Origin: Pseudomonadota bacterium
GTDB lineage: Bacteria > Myxococcota > Polyangia > Polyangiales > Polyangiaceae
Length of the DNA stretch: 8,442 bases
Direction of reading: 5' to 3'
NCBI GenBank assembly: GCA_023419055.1
Contig: JAEZYO010000248.1
Span: 1-8,442, forward strand
In this document: one piece after another, positions 1 to 6,074 of the stretch
Layout: every line of letters begins with the position of its first letter
Position numbering within the stretch: the stretch's first letter is position 1
The notes under the pieces: generated by a model
What the model was told of the DNA's origin: nothing
Seen by the model: the letters and a program-made list of their open reading frames with translations, nothing else
Databases searched by the model: none
Translations under genes and position numbers: made by a program

Positions 1-768
1 CAGCGTGGGCTCGGGCTCGTCCGTGATTTCGTACTCTCGCCCGCTCGGGTGACGCATCACTCCGCCGAGCTCGCGCAGGATCAAGGCGCCTGGCGCGTGA
101 TCCCAGGGGGGCAGGCGGTAGTAGAGCGCGAAATCGGTGCGACCCAGCGCAAGCTCGGTGTACTGGTGCGCGGCGCACAGCACCGAAGGGACGCGCTCGA
201 CGCTGTTCGCGTTCTGCTCGAGCGCGGCGGCGATCTCCGGCGCAAGGAACCGTGTGTTGAGGGTCCCGCGGAGGGGCTCGGACGCCTGTGGCGGAGCGAC
301 GAGCGCGGAGCCGTTGTGAAACGCACCTTTGCCGCGTTCTGCCGTGATCAAGTCCCCCGTGAGCGGCATGAAGATCGCGCCGGCGAGCACGGTCTTTCGT
401 TCTACGAGCGCGACCATGGCGCCGAAGGGGCCCTTGCCGACGGCGTAGTTGCGAGTACCGTCGAGCGGGTCGACGACCCACACCGGTTCGTCTCGCTTCA
501 AGAGCCCGAACAGCCCGGGATCGACGGACGCCGCCTCTTCACCGAGGACGTCCGATCCCGGCACGAGCGCGCGGAGACGCTCCCCCAGGAACTCCTCCGC
601 CTCGCGATCGGCGATCGTCACCACATCCGTGGGATCGCTGGCGGTAGCCTTGCTGTAAATGGCACCTGCTTCGAGCTGGCCGAAGTGCGGAATGAGAATG
701 CGCTCGCCGACTTCGCGAAGGAGGCGGGCGAGATCAGCGGCGAGAGCGCTCTCCTGCGTGCGGGTCAT
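1..768 (-). CDS. Inositol monophosphatase family protein (3' end outside window)
   Basis: 256 residues are visible from an ATG at 768, and no stop is reached before the left edge. The family normally has about 250-280 residues, so little is missing. The signature of Mg-dependent inositol monophosphatase-like phosphatases is complete: VVTIADREAE at about 49-58, GEE at 76-78, WVVDPLDGTRNY at 97-108, and PPWDHAPGALILRELGG at 220-236. By family knowledge the metal ligands would be Glu77/78, Asp100, Asp103 and Asp223. These cytoplasmic enzymes remove phosphate from small sugar, inositol or histidinol phosphates; the substrate cannot be assigned here because HisN, CysQ and SuhB share these motifs. 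An in-frame GTG at 780 is an alternative start. I prefer the ATG because it places the first helix at the usual distance from the N-terminus, although neither start has a clear Shine-Dalgarno. The gene is divergent from the fibro-slime gene. Confidence 0.9.
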   Translation of the reverse strand, partial: MTRTQESALAADLARLLREVGERILIPHFGQLEAGAIYSKATASDPTDVVTIADREAEEFLGERLRALVPGSDVLGEEAASVDPGLFGLLKRDEPVWVVDPLDGTRNYAVGKGPFGAMVALVERKTVLAGAIFMPLTGDLITAERGKGAFHNGSALVAPPQASEPLRGTLNTRFLAPEIAAALEQNANSVERVPSVLCAAHQYTELALGRTDFALYYRLPPWDHAPGALILRELGGVMRHPSGREYEITDEPEPTL

Positions 769-863
769 GATGGGATGCACGATAGCGCCCGAGCGGCGAG
801 CTTGCCCGTCTCGAGCGGAAGGTTTCCGTGATACCGTTTTGCGGATAAATCTTCGGAGTCGAC
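769..863. promoter_or_regulatory. Divergent intergenic region between phosphatase and fibro-slime genes
   Basis: This 95-bp gap must hold, or lie close to, the start signals of both divergent genes. The side nearest the plus-strand gene is AT-richer than the surroundings, with GATAAA at 844-849 as a loose -10-like element. No convincing -35 lies 16-18 bp upstream of it. The gap ends in GGAG (855-858), five bases before the ATG at 864, which is a good ribosome binding site for the lipoprotein. Promoter placement is tentative. Confidence 0.35.
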
Positions 864-1805
864 ATGCAACCTCGTTCCTTGGCTTTGGTCCTCGCGTTCC
901 TCGCTCCCTCCGCGCTGCTCGCCGCCTGTTCGGCCGGGGGTGAAGGGTCTCCCCAGTCCGGCGTGACGGGCGGCTCGAACGGGGGAAGCGGCGGCACGGT
1001 CAGCGTGAGCGGGGGCTCGGGCGGGACCGGAACGAGCGCGGGCGGAAGCGGCGGCACCGGCGTGGTCATCACCGACCCAGATGGCGGCCCCGACGAGACG
1101 TGCGACAGCGTCCTCGACGTCACGTACCGCGACTTCAACGACATGCATCCCGACTTCGAGATGGACTTCCGAGGTGACGTCGCCCGTCGCACGCTGCTCG
1201 AGCCGGTGCTAGGCGCGAACAGCAAGCCTACCTTCCGCGACAGCATCGGCTGCCCCTTCAAGAAAGGCACGCCGCTCGATTGCGACACCGACTGGAACGT
1301 GACGATGCCGGTCATCACGAGCGCGGACACCTTCGCGCAGTGGTACACGACGACGCCCGACATCAACGTGGAGATCACGAAGCAGATCGCGCTCACGGAG
1401 ACGCCCCCCGGCTCGGGCGAGTTCGTCTACGAGACCACCGAGTTCTTCCCGCTGGAGCCGACCGAGGGCTTCGGCGTCACGCCGCCGAACCACCACCTCG
1501 GGAGAAACTTCCTCTTTACGACCGAGATCCACGTGCTCTTCAAGTACTCGGCCGGCCAGAAATTCTCCTTCCGCGGCGACGACGATCTCTGGATCTTCGT
1601 GAACGGAAAGCTCGCGCTCGATCTCGGCGGCATGCACGGCGCGGAGGAAGGCACCATCGATTTCGACGCTCAGGCCGCCGCGCTCGGTATCAGCGCCGGC
1701 AACAGCTACACGATGGACATCTTCCACGCCGAGCGGCACACCGATCTCTCGAACTTCAAGTTCACCACCAACATCTCGTGCTTCACACCCGTCGTCGTGA
1801 AGTAA
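864..1805 (+). CDS. Fibro-slime domain lipoprotein
   Basis: This is a 313-residue exported lipoprotein. Residues 1-21 form a signal peptide ending in the lipobox LAAC, with Cys22 the predicted lipidated residue. A disordered linker (about 25-68) carries GGSGGT three times at exact 10-residue spacing (40-45, 50-55, 60-65). From about residue 80 the rest matches the fibro-slime domain (TIGR02148, PA14-related beta-sandwich). Its hallmarks are FKYSAGQKFSFRGDDDLWIF (226-245), NGKLALDLGGMHG (247-259) and IFHAERHTDLSNFKFTTN (286-303). Cysteines at 80, 130, 140 and 306 could form two disulfides. In this family the domain occurs in secreted or surface proteins of slime moulds and myxobacteria, where it is thought to bind carbohydrate or matrix; a ligand here is inference. 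The start is supported by GGAG five bases upstream. The domain call is strong; the biological role is unknown. Confidence 0.9.
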   Translation: MQPRSLALVLAFLAPSALLAACSAGGEGSPQSGVTGGSNGGSGGTVSVSGGSGGTGTSAGGSGGTGVVITDPDGGPDETCDSVLDVTYRDFNDMHPDFEMDFRGDVARRTLLEPVLGANSKPTFRDSIGCPFKKGTPLDCDTDWNVTMPVITSADTFAQWYTTTPDINVEITKQIALTETPPGSGEFVYETTEFFPLEPTEGFGVTPPNHHLGRNFLFTTEIHVLFKYSAGQKFSFRGDDDLWIFVNGKLALDLGGMHGAEEGTIDFDAQAAALGISAGNSYTMDIFHAERHTDLSNFKFTTNISCFTPVVVK

Positions 1806-1836
1806 CGTCTCGAATGCGAACGAAGGCGCCCCGCGA

Positions 1837-2058
1837 GTGACCGATTTCGACGCCGGCGCCTTCCTCGCCACGATGCTGGTCTCGGGTATCGGCTTCGTGC
1901 TCTTCGTCTACGGAAAGCGCATGGGGCGCTTACCGCAGCTCGCGACGGGGCTCTTGCTGCTCGTCTATCCGTACTTCGTCTCGAGCGTGCTCTGGATGCT
2001 CGCGATCGCTACGGTGATCCTCGGCGCGCTCTGGGCCGCGGTGCGCGCGGGGCTCTAG
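1837..2058 (+). CDS. Small conserved multi-pass membrane protein
   Basis: This is a 73-residue protein with a GTG start preceded by AAGG (1823-1826) ten bases upstream. An in-frame ATG at 1873 would cut off the first part of the first membrane segment and has no ribosome binding site. It is almost entirely hydrophobic: one segment at about 8-25, then FVYGKR (23-28), then two closely spaced segments at about 34-48 and 50-69. The pattern G(I/L)GFVLFVYGK followed by RLPQLATGLLLLVYPYFVSS resembles a widespread family of roughly 65-75-residue inner-membrane proteins in Proteobacteria. As I recall, these often carry an unsupported 'amino acid transport protein' label; no function is established. 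It follows the fibro-slime gene after 31 bp and may be co-transcribed. The coding call is firm and the function is unknown. Confidence 0.75.
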   Translation: MTDFDAGAFLATMLVSGIGFVLFVYGKRMGRLPQLATGLLLLVYPYFVSSVLWMLAIATVILGALWAAVRAGL

Positions 2059-2128
2059 GCTCGAAGCGCCGTTCGGCGCAGGCTGGGGCCGGCGCCGGGC
2101 GCCGCTCGAACCATGGCGCGCACGCCCA
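2059..2128. terminator. G/C hairpins between convergent genes, candidate bidirectional terminator
   Basis: This 70-bp spacer lies between the stop of the small membrane protein gene and the stop of the last operon gene. It contains a perfect 5-bp stem GCGCC-GTTC-GGCGC at 2066-2079 and a 6-bp stem CGGCGC-CGG-GCGCCG at 2090-2104. The outer arms GGCTCGA (2058-2064) and TCGAACC (2106-2112) also pair with one mismatch, so one longer imperfect hairpin could enclose both. No T-tract follows on either strand, so this would be an atypical intrinsic terminator at best. Confidence 0.3.
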
Positions 2129-3055
2129 TCAAGGGAAGTACCAGCTGACGAACGGACTCATGTCCGCATAGGGGCCGGTCTCGCTGTTGTTGGTCTGGAA
2201 ATGCCAGGTCTCCCCTTCGGGCAGTGGTTCCAAGCGGCTGACGAAGCGCCAGGCGTCGACGAGACCCGTCACGGGATCGCGCAGGTAGACGTTGAGATCG
2301 GCGAGCTCCATGTCGGTTTTCGCCGTGAGGTCGCCTTCGATCAACCAGTACCCCGCGCCGGGCGAAAACTCCTTCATCGTCAGGTTCGCGATGACCGGCG
2401 GCGCAGGGTGAGCTTCGGCACCGGGATAAGAGCTCGAGCTCAGTTCGACCTTCACGCGAGTGATGGACTCGGCCAGAACCGGCGCGTCCCGAAGCTCGTT
2501 CGAGTAGAAGACGCCGAGCTCGCCTGGCGCGAGGCAAGGTACGGTGCCGAGGGTCTGCTCCGGCACGAGGTAAGGCTTCGTGTCTGCGAAGGAGCCGAGC
2601 TCTCCGCTCTTCCAGACGATGGTGCCGGCGGCGTCGAGAAGCTCGATATGCGCGCGCGGGTAGCAGGCGATGCTCTTGCCGTCGTTGCGCACCTCAGCGA
2701 ACCATTCGACCAGGGTCGAAGCGACGCCTCGCTGTCTGGTGTTCGAGTTGAGCAGCGTGAGCCCGGGCTCGCCTTCGACGATCACGAGCTCGAGCTCGGC
2801 GCCGGGAGGATTCGAAACGAACTCCTCGCCACCGGGCGCACCGCTCGCGCCACCCTGTTCATCGTCCCCAACCCCGGCCGTTCCCGCCCCGCCCCCGCTT
2901 GCGTTGGGGCGAGGCGTCACCGGGATCGAGTCCGGATCCGCCTCCACGATGCCGCCCGCAGGGCCCCGTGGAGGACCCGCTTCCGGCTCGCTGCCTTCCG
3001 AGCTGGAGCAGGCCAAGAGCAGTAGGGCGGGCAAGAGCGAACGTTCGTGCTTCAT
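2129..3055 (-). CDS. Gly-rich-linker lipoprotein with two FxLyD-like domains (module gene B')
   Basis: This is a 308-residue predicted lipoprotein. A short signal peptide ends in the lipobox LLAC with Cys16 lipidated. Residues 29-48 carry a proline/glycine segment shared with the lipoprotein at 6060-6887, followed by a Gly/Ala linker (about 52-76). Two modules follow. About 112-190 contains WFAEVRNDG, HIELLDAAGTIVW and PCLAPGELGVFYSN. About 219-292 contains YWLIEGDLTAKTD, LNVYLRDPVTG and PLPEGETWHFQTNN. Each follows the order expected of FxLyD-type Ig-like domains (strand with N-D/T-turn, hydrophobic strand ending L.D..G, then L.PGE...F); that similarity is my inference. Cys131 and Cys174 may form a disulfide. 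The ATG overlaps the upstream stop by ATGA, with GGAAG (3062-3066) seven bases before it. It is the last gene of the operon. A surface location is likely and the function is unknown. Confidence 0.8.
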   Translation of the reverse strand: MKHERSLLPALLLLACSSSEGSEPEAGPPRGPAGGIVEADPDSIPVTPRPNASGGGAGTAGVGDDEQGGASGAPGGEEFVSNPPGAELELVIVEGEPGLTLLNSNTRQRGVASTLVEWFAEVRNDGKSIACYPRAHIELLDAAGTIVWKSGELGSFADTKPYLVPEQTLGTVPCLAPGELGVFYSNELRDAPVLAESITRVKVELSSSSYPGAEAHPAPPVIANLTMKEFSPGAGYWLIEGDLTAKTDMELADLNVYLRDPVTGLVDAWRFVSRLEPLPEGETWHFQTNNSETGPYADMSPFVSWYFP

Positions 3056-3066
3056 GGGCAGCTTCC
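3052..3066 (-). promoter_or_regulatory. ATGA stop/start overlap with internal ribosome binding site (A'/B' junction)
   Basis: On the minus strand GGAAG (3066-3062) lies seven bases before ATGA, where the TGA of the Cys-rich/propeller gene and the ATG of the lipoprotein share bases. The upstream protein ends Ser-Cys-Pro-stop, so the ribosome binding site is inside its last codons. This arrangement favours re-initiation by the same ribosomes and fixes the downstream start. Confidence 0.7.
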
Positions 3067-6063
3067 GAGGTCGATGGGGGCCGCGTAGATCTCTCGCGCC
3101 GTGCCCCAGCGGTTGTCGGCCCAGACAGCGACGGCATCGTGCGTGCCGGTGATCGCGAGCGCAACGTCCTCTGGGCCCGGGACGTTGTAAGTCGGCACCA
3201 CATCGACCGCTCCGTGGATCGAGCTGAGCGTGCTGCTCGGTGTGCCCGGAACGGCAAAGCTTTGAAACCGCACCTTGTAGCTGCCTGCCTGCGCCGGCCG
3301 CTCCGTCCAGACGGCTGCCACGCGGTCGCTCATCATGCCGAGGACGCCGCGCCCTACATCGAGAGCCGCACCGTCGACCAGCGTCGAGGGCGCATTGGCG
3401 GTCGCCCCCCGGTTGACGATCAGAGACGCGTTCGTGCCGCTGACCCAAGACGTGAGCCAGGTCGTGCCGTCGTGCAGAAGCTCGGCGCGAGTTCGCGAAG
3501 CCGTAGACGTATCGACTCGCGCCGGGGCTATGGTTTGAGAACCGTCGGGATTGACGAGAGTGAGGTAGAGCCCGTCGTTCGCGGTCGAGATGATCCCGTT
3601 GGTCGAGGTGGCGATGCCCCACGCTCCATTCGGCGCCACCGCGAGATCGAGCGAGTCCGCGTCACGGCTGAACTGGTGCGCCAGCTCGGGCGCCGACCCG
3701 TCTGCTCCGAGGCGCCGGAAGAAAATGAGATCGCCGGAAAGTTGGTTATAGACGGCCGCGTAGCCTCCGTAGCTCGCGGACCACGCGAGCTTGGGCGTGC
3801 CCTGACTAGAAGTCCCCGTGCTGCTGCCGATGGAGACAGGCGCTCCGAGCAATCCGCCCGAAGCGTCGAGACGAGCGAACATGACGCTCGCGGTCGAGTT
3901 GGTGTTCTGGACCCAGATCAACCCGTACTCCGAGCCAGTCCAGATCAAGTCGGGAGAATGGCACCCGTTGTTGACGAGGCTCGTGATGGCCTGATCCGAG
4001 ACCACCGTCCCGTCTGCGCTCAACAGGGCAAACCGCACGTTGCCGTACGAGCTATTGATGGCCCGAATGTACGCGACCCCCACGTGAACCCCGTCCCAGG
4101 CTGCGGACGGCGTAGACTCGTCGATGGCGTTGTCGGTCACCCTCTTGGCAGTACCCACCGTGGGATCGGCGCACCTGCACTTGCCCTGGACGCACGCGTA
4201 CTGATCCGCGCAGTCCGTCGAGCAGGTCCCGCAGTGCGTGGGATCGTTCTGCAGGTCGTAGCAAATGTCGTCCGGGCAGAGCGTGAAGCCGGCTGAATCG
4301 CATTTGCACGCTTTCGAGACGCAGGACGTCTCTGCGGGACACGCTTTGTCGCAGCTCCCGCAGTGGCTCTCGTCCGACCAGACGTCGACGCACGCGCTCT
4401 CCGACGCGCAATAGACCTCCGTGCCGAGCGCGCATTTGCAGGCGCCGTTCGCGCAGATCTCGGTGGGATTGCAGGCGTGATCGCAGGCGCCGCAGTGCTC
4501 GGCGTCGGCCTGGACGTCGGTGCACTTGCCCTCGGAAGAGCAGTAGAGATCACCCGCGCCCGGGCATTCGCAGGCCCCGTTGGTGCAGGTCTCGGTCGGG
4601 TCACAGGCCAGCCCGCAACCGCCGCAGTGGGCCTCGTCGGAACCGAGCGCGACGCAGGTGCCGGCTTGTGCACACCAGGTCTGACCGCTCGGGCACTGAC
4701 AGGTGCCGCCGACGCAGAGTTCGCCGTTCTTGCACGAGATGTCGCAGCTCCCGCAGTGGGCCTCGTCGTTCGTCAGGTCGAAACAATCCTCGCCGCAGAC
4801 GCTCAGCCCGAAGCCCTGGCACACGCACTCGTTCCAGTCACAGTACTGGCCGTCGGCGCAGACCTTGCCGCAAGCGCCGCAGTTTTGTTCGTCGTTCGGG
4901 GCGACGCAAACGCCGTCGCAGAAGAGGTCTGACTCGCACCAGCACGAGCCGATCGAGCACTCTTCCCCGAGGCTACACTCGTGCCCACACTCTCCGCAGT
5001 TGGCCTCGTCGTAGTCGAGGTCGCGACAGGACGTGCCGCACTCGGAGAAGCCTAGGTTCTTGCAGCCACATTCGCCCGCCGAGCAGGCCTGAGCGGGACC
5101 GCACTCGTGGTGGCACTCACCGCAGTGATCCGCGTTGACGTTCGTGTTGACGCAGCGCCCGTCACATGACGTCTCGCCGCTCGGGCACTGGCACTCACCG
5201 TTGCTGCAGACGAGACCCGGATCGCACGCCTGGTCACAGCCCCCGCAGTGCAAGGGATCGAGCTCGAAGTCGACGCAGCCCACGCCGGCGCAGAAGTTCG
5301 GAGGCCCCTCCGAGGGGCAGACGCACTCGCCGTCGCTGCACACCGCCGCCAGCGTGCAGGCCTCGCCGCAGGCGCCGCAGTGTTCGTCGTCGGTGTCGTG
5401 GTCGACGCAACCGGCGCCAGGGCAATAGCTGCCCCGAGCGGCGTCCGGACACTGGCACTCGCCGTCCGAGCACACCTGGTCCGGACCGCAGGCACTGCCA
5501 CAAGCGCCGCAATGCGCGGCGTTGCTGCTGAAGTCGACGCAGGTCCCGTCGCACTCTTCGCGACCGTCCCCGCTGCAAGAACAAGCGCCGTCACGGCAGG
5601 CTTGATCCGCGCGGCAGGGGTTGTCACATGCGCCGCAGTGCTCGTGGTCGTCAGGGGAGACGTACTCTCCACCGCACTCGCGACAATCGTCGACGGCGCC
5701 GTCGCAGTCGTTATCGAGTCCATCGCCGCAGAGCTCGCGTTCCCCGAACTTGCGACAAGCACACACGTTGGTGGCCGGGACCGAGCTCGCGATGCAGCCC
5801 CAGTTGTCGGCGGCGGGACAGCCGGAGTCATCGACGCAGCTCTGCGAGCAGATCCCGCCGCTGTCGTCGAGCCTCACGCACAAGCCCGAGGCGCAGTCCT
5901 CGGTGCGCTCGCAGGGCTCTGCGAGCTTGCCCTCACCGAGCGGTGCTGCCGTCGGGTTTCCCGCCGGATCGTCGCCGGAACAGGCAACGATGGTGAGAAG
6001 GACCCCGCACGCCGTCGCAATGTTCCGCCCGACGTGTCGCCACCAACCGACGCGCTTGCTCAT
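3052..6063 (-). CDS. Cys-rich repeat / seven-motif beta-propeller lipoprotein (module gene A')
   Basis: This is a 1003-residue predicted lipoprotein. Its signal peptide ends in the lipobox IVAC, with Cys28 lipidated. Residues 50-102 form a compact disulfide-rich segment. Residues 112-127 read CGDGLDNDCDGAVDDC, the MopE-type putative metal-binding motif. Twelve tandem repeats with core (H/N)CGxC follow, the first core Cys at 143 and the last at 611, spaced 39-44 residues. A full repeat has eight cysteines, for example 185, 188, 192, 198, 203, 205, 214 and 219. Residues about 637-1003 contain seven blade-like motifs at about 50-residue spacing (655, 708, 760, 810, 864, 911, 972), ending in AVWADNRWGTAREIY and a terminal Ser-Cys-Pro. 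Such Cys-rich repeats are common in myxobacterial exported proteins of unknown function. AAGG (6071-6074) precedes the ATG, which overlaps the upstream stop. A rigid stalk bearing a propeller head is my inference. Confidence 0.88.
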   Translation of the reverse strand: MSKRVGWWRHVGRNIATACGVLLTIVACSGDDPAGNPTAAPLGEGKLAEPCERTEDCASGLCVRLDDSGGICSQSCVDDSGCPAADNWGCIASSVPATNVCACRKFGERELCGDGLDNDCDGAVDDCRECGGEYVSPDDHEHCGACDNPCRADQACRDGACSCSGDGREECDGTCVDFSSNAAHCGACGSACGPDQVCSDGECQCPDAARGSYCPGAGCVDHDTDDEHCGACGEACTLAAVCSDGECVCPSEGPPNFCAGVGCVDFELDPLHCGGCDQACDPGLVCSNGECQCPSGETSCDGRCVNTNVNADHCGECHHECGPAQACSAGECGCKNLGFSECGTSCRDLDYDEANCGECGHECSLGEECSIGSCWCESDLFCDGVCVAPNDEQNCGACGKVCADGQYCDWNECVCQGFGLSVCGEDCFDLTNDEAHCGSCDISCKNGELCVGGTCQCPSGQTWCAQAGTCVALGSDEAHCGGCGLACDPTETCTNGACECPGAGDLYCSSEGKCTDVQADAEHCGACDHACNPTEICANGACKCALGTEVYCASESACVDVWSDESHCGSCDKACPAETSCVSKACKCDSAGFTLCPDDICYDLQNDPTHCGTCSTDCADQYACVQGKCRCADPTVGTAKRVTDNAIDESTPSAAWDGVHVGVAYIRAINSSYGNVRFALLSADGTVVSDQAITSLVNNGCHSPDLIWTGSEYGLIWVQNTNSTASVMFARLDASGGLLGAPVSIGSSTGTSSQGTPKLAWSASYGGYAAVYNQLSGDLIFFRRLGADGSAPELAHQFSRDADSLDLAVAPNGAWGIATSTNGIISTANDGLYLTLVNPDGSQTIAPARVDTSTASRTRAELLHDGTTWLTSWVSGTNASLIVNRGATANAPSTLVDGAALDVGRGVLGMMSDRVAAVWTERPAQAGSYKVRFQSFAVPGTPSSTLSSIHGAVDVVPTYNVPGPEDVALAITGTHDAVAVWADNRWGTAREIYAAPIDLGSCP
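4168..5679 (-). repeat. Twelve degenerate tandem 8-Cys protein repeats in gene A'
   Basis: These repeats are visible as protein and, less clearly, as a recurring CGCCGCAGTG-like word on the plus strand about every 117-132 bp. The consensus reads D..(H/N)CGxC..xC.....C..GxCxC......C...CVD. The last unit is shortened to six cysteines and leads directly into the propeller-like domain. The units are diverged in DNA, so this is an old array rather than a recent expansion. Confidence 0.85.
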
Positions 6064-6074
6064 GGCGATGCCTT
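6060..6074 (-). promoter_or_regulatory. ATGA stop/start overlap with internal ribosome binding site (B/A' junction)
   Basis: AAGG (6074-6071) lies seven bases before the ATG of the Cys-rich/propeller gene, whose first bases overlap the TGA of the repeat lipoprotein. The upstream protein ends Ala-Ser-Pro-stop, which gives the same CCATGA string found at the other two junctions of this operon. Translational coupling is the natural reading. Confidence 0.7.

Noticed and set aside
49..831. A 260-codon plus-strand open frame over the phosphatase gene
   Set aside because: The minus strand encodes clear GEE, DPLDGT and WDxAPG motifs of a phosphatase; the plus-strand product is unrecognisable.
3056..3622. 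N-terminal extension of gene B' up to an earlier start
   Set aside because: It runs out of frame through the propeller coding sequence of A' and would bury the signal peptide; the ATG at 3055 has the overlap and a ribosome binding site.
2899..4296. A 465-codon plus-strand open frame
   Set aside because: It lies antisense to the well-supported Cys-rich/propeller and B' lipoprotein genes. Its translation is Arg/Ala/Asp-rich with no family signature, as expected for shadow frames in high-GC DNA.
4168..5679. EGF or eukaryotic-type Cys-rich domain
   Set aside because: The (H/N)CGxC core and 39-44-residue period fit the myxobacterial Cys-rich repeat, not EGF spacing.
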